From: Ceratothoa steindachneri
Lineage: Eukaryota; Arthropoda; Malacostraca; Isopoda; Cymothoidae
Length of the DNA stretch: 64,000 bases
Reading direction: 5' to 3'
Assembly: GCA_963969495.1 (NCBI GenBank)
Contig: OZ018321.1
Location: 131,782,293-131,846,292, forward strand
The notes beneath the pieces are model-generated. The model did not search any database, was not told the origin of the DNA, and saw only the letters and a program-made list of their open reading frames with translations. A program made the translations under genes and the position numbers. The number at the start of each line of letters is the position of its first letter. Position 1 is the stretch's first letter. Shown here piece by piece: positions 34,961 to 47,289 of this stretch.

Positions 34961-37329
34961 TCTTGAATTATCGATACTACGAGTACATTTGCGCTTCTAG
35001 CTTCGGTGTCTTGGTGTTAAAAATGGAAGTATTGTGGATTTTCTCCTCTCATATTCCATGGAAGGTAAAGTATGCGGAACTGACCTGATGCCTATTCATT
35101 TGTTACCTATTTTATTGAATGTAGATCCATGTCAGTAAACGAGAGAGAAACACGTAGGACGAAAATTCTACGCATCAATTATAGCAGATAAGCTAATTTA
35201 GTTACAGCAGCCGGGCTAAATTCGAGTCAAAAATATGCTACTGGGATCGGTTTCTTTTGAAAACACTAAATTTCCGTTCGAACAAGACGTAACATATAGC
35301 GAGTCTAATTGTAACAATGGGAGGTTGCGCGAGATGTCATGAACTGTGTAAAATAAGGGCCCGAAGACAAGAAAAAAAAAGAGAATTTTTTTTTCGATGT
35401 TAGTTTCCTAGAGAGGGGGAAACCTTTACACTGCCATATTCAAGCCTAGCTTCTCCAGAGCAAAATACTCCCTCGAACCTTACTTTCGAGGCTGGCAGTG
35501 GTTGCTGGAAGAAAGGTTGTATGTTCCGTCGTGACTTCGAACAGGCCGAGTACTAAATGGTCCTAAGTGGAAACCTAACCCGTGGCCTTGGAAAGTAATC
35601 GAGCTCGACGCTCATACCGCTCATATGTCGCAACAATTTTCCTCTTAATATCGAGTGATAATTAAATGATTCAGTACTACACTTAATTTGTTCCGCAGCT
35701 CAAGATAAGTTCTCTCCAGACGATAATTCAAGTTTATTTATAAATTTTATTGTGTTAAGTGGTTTTATTGTGGTAGATATTTTTATGTTTAACCTAAGAC
35801 CAGTTCAAAACTAGCCTTTCACGTCTTACCACCAAGCACCATGGCTTTATAGGTCATAGCAATACTCAGACATATAAGAACTACTAGTCCAATTGTATTT
35901 TGAATAGACGTAATTTAACGAAAGGAAAATGAAAGAAAAATAACCAGAAAACGGCGAAGATAACTAATTGAAACCTTTTTCATCATGTAGGGTGACTGGA
36001 TTTTGAAAACTTAAAAGATACTCGTGATTCTTTTTCTTATTATGGCACAACTTCGTCTGTTCAGCCAGATAGCTAAACTGCGGGTTACTCGAGTGAGTAG
36101 CCCGTGACATATTTAGTGTTACGATATCCTTCGGTTTCTTTAGAAGCGGTATAAGCATTTGAAAGCTAACCACTCAGATACTTTTAAAGATCCAGTAACA
36201 GGTGCCCACACAAACCATGAGAAAGCAAGTTCAGCGTCTTCAGCCGGCCGTTCAGCCATCTGGCTGAAGAGACGAAGCTGCGCCATAAAAAGAGAAAAGA
36301 TCCGATACTCATATTAAATTGATTATATAAAGAGCATTTATTCACAGGTTGGCTTCTTGGTTGGTGAATTATTACAGTGTCAGAGGTGATTGAAAGTTGA
36401 TTACTTTTTTTTATCCTTAAATGTAAGAAAACGTTAATAAACTTCACTGATGACAGTAATTTGGAAGTGGCAATAATCGACTCTGAAATACCTGTGGTAA
36501 TTTCATCTAATGGTAACCTTCTGACTGCCTCTGGCGACATGAGTCTCCGACTAAGACTAATTATATAATTATTTTGTAGGTTTTTACCAACCAATTATAA
36601 ACCAGCGAGGCCTCTTTTTTTCTCAGTGGGGAACTGGAGTTTAACGTGGGATCCAACTCACAGATATTTACACTCTCAAGGAGACCCAAATCTGACTCTA
36701 TCTAAGGACAAATCATACCAGATGTAGATTAACATCGCGTGAAATGGAATTAACGTTTCTACTTGGGTAGACCCTAGCCAAGTTCTGGTGATTAAAGTGC
36801 CCTTGTTATTCATGCAACAACCTTACTGACCTCTAGATGCGCTGATGGGAGGCATATGACCAGAAAGGGTAAGGTTTTAGCCATATGCATTAATTCTTCT
36901 GGAAATTATATTTCCTTAAAACTAAGAAAAGACGACCAACAAGGGCATTTCGGTCAGGATAAGGGAAAGAGAAGAGTAATTTTCGAACAAAGTGAAATTT
37001 CCTCTTGTCTTTATCACTTCATTATCATCATTACTTCATCATCACTAAGTCTATAACACTGGTCTGCGTTGTTTTCAAGGTCAAATATATAATACCTGAT
37101 TTTAGTTGTTTTTTTGGACTGAATTTGAAAATCATGCTCATTTTACCCAATTAGATCAGGTTTTTGAAATATAAGCACATACCAAAAACTCCTATATTAC
37201 CCAATATTTGTTGCGAATGAAACACATAATAGCAAATATTGGACTGATTTACTCACAGAAGGTTTACAGAATATTTTTAATAGATAGTATGAATAGTACA
37301 ATGCACAAAATAAGCTACTCATGGATAAA
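34961..37329. other. No gene recognised
   Basis: Mostly AT-rich. Open frames at 35964-36173 and 36184-36594 (minus) and 36856-37056 (plus) show no known motif. A poly-A/T-rich patch lies at 35370-35395. Confidence 0.35.
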
Positions 37330-38984
37330 TGGTCTCTTCAGTGACCTCCGATTGTGCCGAGCAGATACCACTTTCGTCTTAAGGCACCAACAGTAGTCAG
37401 CCCGAAAGTTCACATCCCATTGGGTATGATAGCGTTCCTCCATGACACAGATGTCTTGGTGAAAGCGCTCACCCTGTTCTTCACTAAAGTCTCAGCAATT
37501 TTCTGAAAAATAGTCCAGATGGGAACGAAGAAAGTGCATTTTCACTGACATACGCGCACCTTTGCGGAAATTCTCCATTAAGTCATCAACCATCTTCTGG
37601 TACTGAGGACTTCTGCGGTTACCACGGAAGTTTGCAATGACTAACTTAAGGGACAGCCAGGCAGAGAGTTCAGTAGGATTTAATTAATCATCAAAACTAG
37701 TCTTTTATGAGTTCTCTTATCTGAGGACCATTAAATATACCTACCTTAAGCTTCTCCATGCTGATTCGTTTGAACCTGTGGTGGAGGAAGGCAAATCCTC
37801 CACCTTTCCTGTCCAGTGCTTTTACAAAGTTCTTTATTAGGCTGAGTTTGATGTGCAGGGGTGGAAGTAACACCGTGCTCAGTTCAACCAGAGGCTTGGA
37901 CAGAACATTGCGTGACCCGGGTTCTAATCCTTGTCTTAAAGGCCACTCTTGTCTGACATAATGCTGGTCGTCAGCCCGACTATCCCACAAACACATAAAA
38001 GCATGGATACTTTGTGTACCCACCTTGAAGTCCTAGGATAAGTCCAACAACTTGAAGAGCTCCACAAATCAACTATCTATGTTCCTGGTAATTGAGAGCA
38101 GGCAACAGACATTCCATGCTGTTGTGGGATTCTTTCATTTCAGCGAGTGTCCAACAGGGATTGATGAAACCTTATTTCCGTTATTCAGAAGAACTGCCTT
38201 GAGACTTCTATTAGACGAGTCAATAAAGTCTCCGTTCCATGGCAACATACTTCATACCCATTAATTTCATCAGTTCAGCGATATTTTTACAGTAGATCAG
38301 TGAAGACGCTTTATCGAACATAAGGAATTTTCTGAATTCGCTCTCGCGTTCCCGATACCAATAGAACGTTGTTCCTGGGGAAAGTAGATGTTTCTCTCGA
38401 AGACAAGAAGCTAGCAGCTGTGCAGACTCCTTACATAGGTTCAGGTCTCGTGTCAAGTCGTTGAGTTCGGCTTGGATCAATGGCACCGATTGGTTGTCCT
38501 CTTCTGGCTCGTATGTACCACACTTACCTGTATCAGTCATGTCAGTAGATTCGGAATCAGAAATAGATTTCATGATGACATCCGGCTCAGGAACAGGAAC
38601 GTCTGGTCCAAGGGGGATTGACTTTATGGCAGAAGGAACATCAGGGCATTGAACATGGTGCTTGTTCTTGCGATTAAGGCCTTTTAAATTTATGATGCAG
38701 AAGTAGAAGTCGGTAACGTGATCTTTTTCTTCCCTCCACACCATTAGGACACCAAATGGCATACTCTTTCTTTTCCTATTCCTCCAATCCCGTAAGTTCT
38801 CTACATATGTTTCGCAGCAGATATGGGGACCAAATGCCTTATCCTGGTCCCCTAGTTTGACTCAAAAATAAGCGCAATAAGCCTTCTTCACAAAATCCGT
38901 GATTTTCGCTTGACGGTCTGGAAGAACCACGTGTCTGCAGATGAAACAAAATTAGTTAGGATGGTTCTTACACTTCCGATCCAT
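37330..38984 (-). pseudogene. Unnamed multicopy ORF family, copy 2
   Basis: Without apparent introns, starting MDRKCKNHPN at 38984. N-terminal Cys-rich part: FCFICRHVVLPDRQAKITDF, a stop inside AYF.VKLGDQDKAFGPHICC (about 38850), then VWREEKDHVTDFYFC and GLNRKNKHHVQCPDVP. Middle: ELNDLTRDLNLCKESAQLL and GTTFYWYRERESEFRKF (38470-38330). C-terminal: FMCLWDSRADDQHYVRQEWP (about 37990-37930), LPPLHIKLSLIKNFVKALD, then EEQGERFHQDICVMEERY (about 37500-37430). Gaps and frameshifts at 38220-38030 and 37690 break it. Absence of the intron seen in copy 1 could mean a processed or differently built member. Function unknown to me. Confidence 0.75.
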
Positions 38985-40114
38985 CGTACTGCACAACTAG
39001 ACCTGAAAATAGAAAGAAAAACTAGTTATTTAAGGTAACCCATGATCATCTGTGGCAAAATCAAAGCCCATATACGCTTGGATGATAGCGCCATTTGGGA
39101 AAAATATGCTGTAATAAAAATCGAGTGTATCTTAGAAACCAGACCTGACCAAAGAAAATGAATGATATTTTTGAATTCAGCACACAAACAGGATCCTAAA
39201 TCAGTTGGTAAACCCTTGACCTTTAAAAAAAAGTTTTGAAACCCAGGCTAGTGTAATTTAAGAAGGGGATTTTTTGAGTATTTGAATAGTAATTTCATCT
39301 TAGTTTGGTTATGACTTATGGAAAATTTAGCAAAGTTATTTCTAATAATTCTTTTATAATATCAAAAAACAAAATGGTGAAGTTCAGAAATAAATATAAG
39401 TATCGAAATTTTGTGAAGTTCAAAATATTTATTTTTATATATCTTCTTCTATAACTATATTTTAGCAACGTGACATTTGAAAGGAGGGAAATTTAGTTAA
39501 GAGTTCCTTTTTAAAATTATTATAATTGGCGAAGTTCAGGAATTTTATAAAAATTTAACCATGGCTGCTTTTTTTCAGATTTTAAATTTTAGTCTTAGGA
39601 GCGAAGCGCAAGCTTCTCCCCCCCCCCCCGTAAGGTGGAGTGGCGAAGCCATTGCCTGGTAGTTATTATTATTTAAGTTACGCAACAAGCCGAATGTCAG
39701 AATCTCTCACCCATCCATCTCCACATTCCACTCTTAAAAATGAGCAAAAATTCAAAGTATTATAGGTTTACAACTTCGCCATTTTGACTACAAATTACTT
39801 GACGGAGTTCAATAACTTACATAACTATGAAATTTTTGCTCATTCTAGGCCTATAAATAGAAATTGCAATAACATTTATTCCCATAAAATAGTCCCTTAA
39901 GAGTGGGAGAGGAAATACTTGTATTTAAATCAATATAAGAAGGCCGCATTTAGGATTTCCATCATAGCATTTTAACTCCTCGTTACCGACGTTTCGGGTA
40001 GGAGTTTATTGTTCAGGATCTAAAATTCGAAATATGCAAACATAAGAAATTTGCAGAAGGGTCATCTGATTAAAGCAAATCATATTGGGAATATGAAGCA
40101 GCATAAGTGTCAAT
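38985..40114. other. No gene recognised; poly-C run
   Basis: AT-rich sequence interrupted at 39619-39630 by a run of C beside GGAGCGAAGCGCAAGC. No gene. Confidence 0.4.
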
Positions 40115-40440
40115 ATTCAAATTAAGTATTCAACTCCTGGGAGACCTCTCCTAGGATCGCCCTGGTTAGTGACATGCAGCCCAGCGGGCAGTGTAAAGGT
40201 TTAAAACCACCCGACGTGACAACGAACAGCAGTGACAAGAGCGTAGTTATGCAAAAGCTCCCAACCCAGTGCTGCGGCAACCCCCCTCCTCCGGCACCAT
40301 CTGCGGGACATATAAGAAACAGTGCCGGCCGCACCTGGGCCTCCTCAGCCACCTGGGGACCCACGGGTTCGATAGCTACTCAAGGACGTCATCCTTCTCG
40401 CGAGTGACAGCCGACTAAGGGAATCTGTTCTCATGGACTT
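40115..40440 (+). pseudogene. C2H2-finger-like LINE tail (tentative)
   Basis: A locally GC-rich island in AT-rich DNA. One plus-strand frame reads CGTYKKQCRPHLGLLSHLGTH (about 40296-40358), which resembles the single C2H2-type finger found at the C terminus of some LINE proteins. A short Ser/Arg-rich tail and a stop at 40408 follow. Upstream frames give no RT. Short length makes the call weak. The 77-residue open frame here is in a different frame and is probably chance. Confidence 0.35.
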
Positions 40441-41177
40441 TTATGTAGAAAATTGCAAATAAATCCGGTTTCTAATATCCTTAGATGTGCCTAAATATGT
40501 TATTAATTATATTAGATAATATAAAGTAAAAACCAACGAGTTCTTCAGAAAATATTTGAACGTAGTTTCTAAAATATAGTAGTGAAGTTAAGGAACACGG
40601 AAGTATTAGAAAGGTACAATGGTATATACTAGTGAGCTATGGACCAAATCTTCTAATATTTTATGATTGATTAATTTATTTAATAAAATAGTCCATTTAC
40701 TCATTTGAGAGAAAATTCAGCTATTTCTTTGAACCCTGAAAATTTATGTGATTGAATGCAATCAATTGTCTCTTATCTGACAGAAAACAAATTTCAATTT
40801 TAGCTTTAATTCATTGTAAATACACAAAATATAATAATGAGATGTGCCAATATTGTGTTGCGTCTATATTCTTTTAATTACTACTCGTAAATGTCTGAAC
40901 TCCCTTGGATGGCATCATTTTGTACTAATTTTCGGCATCCTAAAATCTAAGCAGATTATTCTTATACCAAGTGTCAGCCACAAGAGAATGTTCGTATCAG
41001 GGCTTAAACACGAGCCTACGCCAAAGTTGGTTGCGAGGTAGTTACAGCTACGAGTTTGAACTGTCATCCATAGCAACGCAAATGTGCCGTAAGATACATG
41101 TTTCGTCCGGGGGAGTTCAATGTAATGACGTCAATACTTGAGAAGAGGAGAGGGTTTTAAACTGGAATTAGGCCATT
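40441..41177. other. No gene recognised
   Basis: AT-rich spacer up to the TTA duplication of the next element. Confidence 0.4.
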
Positions 41178-41180
41178 TTA

Positions 41181-42326
41181 TGCTGGGATCACACAATCAC
41201 GATTTTGCGCACGATTGCTTACGCACGAAAGTTTATTGGTAGTTGGCAACCGATTAAGTCAATTGTAAGTGCATGGTACGTAAATCGAAGTGAAAGTTGT
41301 GTAACGTCGGTAGGATTGGTACGGCGGCCATGAAGAGCCACGTGGTGCGGGCCGCACGGCTCCCAGCCACGAATGATTTGAACCTGCACAAAGCAGTCAG
41401 CCCGCGTGGCTGCAAATGTCATCTGTCGAAAAAAAAATCGACAATCGGAGTTGTGTCTACGAAAGTCGGGGCTCAGTCGTAATTATCTACGACCGTCATT
41501 ATGGTAAGCCCGACTGTCGGGGTGCAGACCCGTCAATCGGTATTTTTTACTACTGACGACCAGAATCTGGCAACCGCGCCGCACTGCTTCATGGCGACAA
41601 CGTCGGGCAGGTGAGGACCACTATGCCCACCTTATCTGCCAGCCCCTTGCGGGCTAACCCAACCCTGCCATCCCACCACGCGATGAAGATGTGGTGCTAC
41701 AACTCGACCACGCGAAGGTAGCGGTCATCCTGGACAACGAACCCTCCTCTGATGATGACGCCCGTTTCAAGGTGTTATTAGAGACTTGATCATGTCAAAC
41801 TCCTCCATAATGAATGGCCAGGAGATGTTGCTATTGCTGAAGGGGAACTGCGAATGCAATGATGTGACTGAATGGCCAGGAGATGTTGCTATTGCTGAAG
41901 GGGAACTGCGAATGCAATGATGTGAGGGAGTTTCTGCCCTTTTGTAGTTGCCCACTTTACCATACGCTATACGAGATCTGACAAAGAATATTCTTCGATA
42001 TACGGAGTGGGGCAAAGACTATCCGGACACGGTCGTGTTACCTCCTACAATATACGGGCTCAGCTACGCACGTCTTGTGGGAGCGGGGCTTGTGGTCCCG
42101 ACAATCTGGACCTGGTTACGCAAGTCTAAAATGCTCGTGCATTGCAATATGAGTATGATTCAACAATCGTACAAGCGCGGTACAAGGTATACGACTGTCG
42201 GACTATGTTGACGATCCACATGGATCATGGGACCAACAGACCCACACTCACGCATGAAAAAAAAATCAGAAATTTCGACGTATGGGAGCTATTGGGTGAC
42301 AAAATCATGATTGTGTGACCCTAGCA
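41181..42326. mobile_element. Harbinger-like non-autonomous element, 1146 bp
   Basis: Terminal inverted repeats of about 27 bp (TGCTGGGATCACACAATCAC.. at the left, its reverse complement with three differences at the right end) are flanked by TTA on both sides (41178-41180 and 42327-42329). A 3-bp TTA/TAA target duplication is the hallmark of PIF/Harbinger transposons. The interior is much more GC-rich than the surroundings and has no long convincing transposase frame. The open frames are 60-87 residues and unrecognised. A 58-bp tandem duplication lies inside. Probably a deletion derivative moved by an element elsewhere. Confidence 0.7.
41811..41924. repeat. 58-bp tandem duplication
   Basis: Two head-to-tail copies (41811-41868 and 41869-41924) of a unit beginning TGAATGGCCAGGAGATGTTG, identical by eye except at the last bases. 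The lack of divergence contrasts with every other array in the window and points to a recent duplication. Confidence 0.9.
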
Positions 42327-42329
42327 TTA

Positions 42330-45300
42330 AGATGTATCATTAACAGGACGTTTGAGACTATTGATAGCGATAAATTAAGTGTATTGCACTGAAGTAAATC
42401 AATTTTAAAAATGTCAGATGATGACATTAGTAGTTAACACATTGGTACAAAACCATCTGCCAACACTACATCAGAAAAAGATAATCGTGATAGAATAGTT
42501 TCTAACTAAAACGGGCGAACTTTGAATGAAAATTGTTAATTTTTTCATTAGATAAAAGTGATTAAATCACTATAATTTTAATTTAAAATTTGTATAAGGA
42601 TAGATTTAATTTTTATTCTAGAGTGTATAGGACTAAAAATGTTGGACTAAGTATATCTACCAGGACATTTTTTTAATGTTACCATGATATAGTTTATACC
42701 AACATGGATTTATATGTAGATCATATAAAAAAGTACAAACTACCTCAAATTACTGATAAATTCGTTAAAGATATATAACAAAAACAATACACGTTAAAAG
42801 CTAAGCGTAAAACTATATTTGCTACTTCTGTATGTATATTTGAAATCAAATTACCTATAAAACATGCCAAAAATAGAAAAAAATATAATATATAGGTGGG
42901 AACTCAATACAAGAAAAATAGTGTACTTATTTATGCGTTCTATTTTTTAACCTATTCAGTCAAATATTTGTATAACCTTTTTATTCATAATTCACTTCAC
43001 ACTTTTTTATATAGATTTTTATACCTCATCTTTCAAGATACAATTCACACTGTCTTTGGCCTCAGAGAATTTAAATTAAACAATTTAAAAATTCCGCCTC
43101 AATAGACCAACAGTCACATATGAATTTAGACCCAAATGATAAACAAATTTGTCCTTTGCATTGTGACCTATATTTTGGAAATTGAGTATATGGGCCGCAG
43201 CGTCTCTGAGATCAGTATACTGGCACTAAAATGCATTCTGTTATGCCTCAACCAAAACCACAATTCAAACCGAAAATATAATCCTTAACATTTCGCTTAC
43301 TCTACGCTAAAACAACCTTAGATCTTTCTAGAAGTAATAATTTTTTTTCAGTTTAATTGAAATTCAGTTTATTGTCCACGTTTATAACAAATAATAACTA
43401 TTTATTGAATAAATAACTTTTTTTATCATATTGTTGAAGGAGTTAATTTGATCATAAATTTAGTGGAAGAACAGATGTGACACACAATTTCCGGGACTTC
43501 TTAACTAAACGAATGTAGTTGGATGCACGCTTTAGCATCGTTAAATTCCACACCTGCAAAACGTATATTTTACTACCAAATTTCTGCTCGCAATTTCACA
43601 CCCACCCGCTTTACTTACATCATATAACGAAAGTGCATTTTATTTACTGCCAAACAGTTGACGTGAACGCGGGATCTTCCCCGGCCGTAAGGGAGAAGTG
43701 AATGTGTTAAATTATGATGAAATGTGCAGTTTGCAAAAATAGGTACGTGGTAGATAGGATTTATCTAAGGAGCAATCGTTAAAAAGATGCTGAACTTAGT
43801 AAGGATTTGTAAAGCATATGTTTAAATTGGTAAGCATGTGTAAAGCAAATGTTCAACTTTGTAAGGATTTGTAGAGCAGATGTTGAACCTAGTAAGGATT
43901 TGTAAAACAGGTGTTGAATTTACACTAAAGGTTAGAAAGGAAGTTCATAAAGTTTCCTTAGAATTAAAATATTTCAATCTATAAAAAAAATATTTTTAAA
44001 ACTCACTTTTATTTTAAATAAATTTCCTCAATTTATGTTAATATTTGCTTTTCTAATAGTTTTTTTTCATATAAAGTGAATTTAGTGACAACCTGTACAA
44101 CGAATCACAATCGTTGCTAATCCTCAAATTCTCTTAATTTAGAAATTTATACTGATAGACGAAATGGTTATTTTCCACATTTTTAACAGCAAGATTTTTA
44201 AGCAAGGCAGAGGAAAGTGAAGAATGATAAAAAATATTTTTGGAAGGAATTTTGTTCATTAAAATTTAAGGATATATAAGCATGATTAGTCTTTCTTCTT
44301 CCAGATTTTTTCTCTATTGAAACTACCAACAAGATTTAAGGAGGGTATTTTTAGGGTTGGTGACATATGAAATCTATTTTTTTTATAGTCTTAAATTTTA
44401 TTTGACAAATAGGATTGGTTAATATATCTTCTTCCCTCCTCACCAATTCTGGCTGTGTCTTTGTAATAATCTCAAAATAACATTTCACTCCAGGTTACAC
44501 CGTTTAAAGTTATTTGTGAGATAGTCATTTAGGTTTTAATTTGAAACTAATCTAAACATCATAGTTTTAGTCACGATAGTAATTTGATAAGATTTTATCA
44601 TCTCACCTAAATCTTAGCCTTTATAATATAGAAGAAACAGATTTGCTCCAGGTTGGTTTTCTCCAACAAATAAAACAATAATTAAACTTCGACATTTCTA
44701 ATGACAAATAATGATTGCCGTTTCAAGTTAATTTCCTGGAAGTTCCTAATTCAATTTTTATCTATATTTGCCTGATAACATTGATTACTTACTCATGAGA
44801 AAAACAATAAAAAATCGTTTTAGGCCCTTCTTTACTACAAACATTTCACTTTCATTATATTTGATATTCAAAATAAATTAATAATTTGTGTTTAAAATGA
44901 CTCATTCTTTCGGGGGCTTTTGAAGAATAGCGGTCACATTTGACCAAGAGATCGCTATTCTCCAAATGGGCAAAACTTTGCCCCTTATTCGTCAAATGGG
45001 TTGATTTGAAAATAACCCGATTTCCCCTCTTCTAAAATTATGATAAGGGTATGTGAGTATTTTGTGGTTGTTTGGAACATCTCTTTTTCACAGTTAGGAG
45101 GTTGTTTAATTGAAAACCACTCCCTACTTCTAAAAAGATCATTTGCTTCACTTAACGAATTTCACTTGAATCTTTCTTATTACATATTTAGTAGTGAATA
45201 AACCCTAGAAAAACGTGGATCATACCGTATTTGAAAATGAAACAAAACCATTACTTATTAAAGATTCTGTTCAATTGATTGCTTGGGTGAAGGAAAAAGA

Positions 45301-46340
45301 ACTCTTATTACGCGGGAAAAAAAATGCGCTTCTTGTAACTTGCGACGAACTTGCCAAGTGTGATTCAACTTTAGATAAATATATTTATAAGTGTTAAAAT
45401 AAGGACTGAGTGAAGTTCAAACATCAAGTGTTAATTATAAAAATCTCTTTATGATTTAATTTTAATTTTAACCTTCCAAAATGGGCTGAAGCAATTTTCT
45501 ATTGGGGTAATGAAATTAGTGAAGCTAATGCACCTATGTAAGTTATTGAACATCTCACAAAAACTATGTTCGATTTCTATAGTTTTTTCATGAAAGATTT
45601 ACTAAACTTTGCACATAACAAGATTATACTGAGGGGGGAGGGTGTCAAGGCACAGGGTCACGAATTGTGCTCTACACACAAATCCACAAAACAACATGAG
45701 GAAGATCTCCTGATTAAAAAATAATTAATGTATGCGGAAGAGACTTGTTACACTCTTGTTTACATGAATTTATATGTTTCGTGAAAGAGATAATAAATTT
45801 TGTTTATTGCGTTTTGTGATACAATTGCTGATCCGTACATTTGCAACAGAGATTAAATGTATTATCTTACCTTTTTGTTAATTTACATCCTTAACTTTTT
45901 AATACTATTCTTCGAGTGGGCAAAATGGGGACCGTTATTATTCAAATGATCCTCATTTTGTATCTTAAAATAGACCACTGGTCCTGCACAGACTCATTAT
46001 ACACAAAGATAAGGTATTTGGGCTTCCGGAAATTCTTGCAATACCCTTCCTATGAAAGTAGAGAACAAAATCTACAAAGGTATATTTTCGGAAAAATAAT
46101 TTTATTTCACACGAAATTGTACAAAATAGTCTTTTAAATTTCCCACAAAGAGAATTCACTTTTCATTTAATAGAATAGCAGAAAAAAATAGTTAGGAGCA
46201 AATTAATGTGAGACGTTCAATAACTTAGAGGAATTAGTTTTACCAGTTTAATTACCCCAATAGAAACTTGCTTCAGCATCTTTTTAAAGGCTCAATTTAA
46301 AATTTGAAATAACCCCAGTTTCTTTAGTATACACATACTG
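42330..46340. other. Long AT-rich stretch without recognised gene
   Basis: No transposon protein was recognised. A plus-strand frame at 45215-45397, with a possible continuation at 45478-45640 (LPKWAEAIFYWGNEISEA), has coding-like composition but matches nothing I know. A small tandem array lies at 43785-43921. Confidence 0.4.
43785..43921. repeat. About 35-bp tandem repeat, four units
   Basis: Units of the form GTTGAACTTAGTAAGGATTTG + TAAAGCA, spaced about 33-36 bp, imperfect. Confidence 0.75.
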
Positions 46341-46342
46341 TA

Positions 46343-47287
46343 CGAAGATCAGTCAATAAGTTTTGCAATTCTGATATAAGGAAACGAGATATGAGGAAAG
46401 GTTTTATTATGCTTCAATATACCCACTACTCCCGACTTCAATGCACTTGCGCCCCTTGTCCCTGAGGCTTCAAATTCCCGACAACCAGAAATCTCCCGAC
46501 TGCTGTTCTCTCCACTCCTGGACGGCGAGCTGGACATCTTCATGGTCCCCAAACCGGCGTCCACGCAGTGCAGCCTTGAGCTGGCGAAATAAAAAGTAGT
46601 CGCTAGGGGCCACATCTGGACTGTGGGGGGGATGGTCGAGCTTCTCGAATCCGCACTCGCGCAGGGCAGCTTGTGCATCTCTGGCCTTGTGGATTTTGAC
46701 GACGTTGAAATCGATCATGGGGCGTGAGGTTTCGTGAGGTTTCTTGGGACCCAACGGGTAGAGACCTTGGTCATGTCCAAATTTTCGTGTATGACGTTGA
46801 TAACACTTCCAGGTGATATTCCATGTTCTCGCTCGATTTCTTCGACCTTCACCCGTCGATTTTCGAGGATCATCCTCTCCACACGGGCTACATTGTCCTC
46901 GTTGGTCACGTCTGACGGGCGTCCGGACGGGGGTCATCTTCAAGGGACTCATGACCATGGTGGAACTCACTATTCTAGCGAGCAATGGTTGCATAGGAAG
47001 GGGCCGTGTCGGTGTACACTGCAACCATGCGTTCATGGATCTCTTTTGCATTCTTGCCTTCCTTAGTCAAAATTTTGATCAGTGCGCGGTGCTCCTCAAC
47101 CTTCTCCGTTGTTGAAAAATTTGTTACTGACGATCTGCGATCAGCTACTGCTTCTTAAATAGACGAGGCAGGAGCGCGTGGCTGCAGGTACTGACTTGTT
47201 ATAATTTGTCCTAACACCCCCACAAACAGCCCTTCTCCTTCCTCTGTTTTGCCCTACCAATTCGCAAAACTTATTGACCGACCCCAG
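46343..47287 (-). mobile_element. Short mariner, copy B
   Basis: 945 bp between TA dinucleotides (46341-46342, 47288-47289), minus orientation. Outer ends are mutated relative to copy A (CGAAGATCAGTCAATAAG, and CTGGGGTCGGTCAATAAG on the other strand). The start codon position (about 47107) is no longer ATG. The HTH part frame-shifts near 46920. The C-terminal segment reads GFEKLDHPPHSPDVAPSDYF (third Asp present), then LKAALRGRRFGDHEDVQLAV, with a premature stop after FWLSGI (46470). The join RNLTKPHAPMIDFNVVK shows the same internal deletion as copies A and C. Confidence 0.9.
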
Positions 47288-47289
47288 TA

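Noticed and set aside
35430..35640. Less AT-rich stretch considered as an rRNA fragment
   Set aside because: No stretch matched a conserved 18S or 28S core that I could recall.
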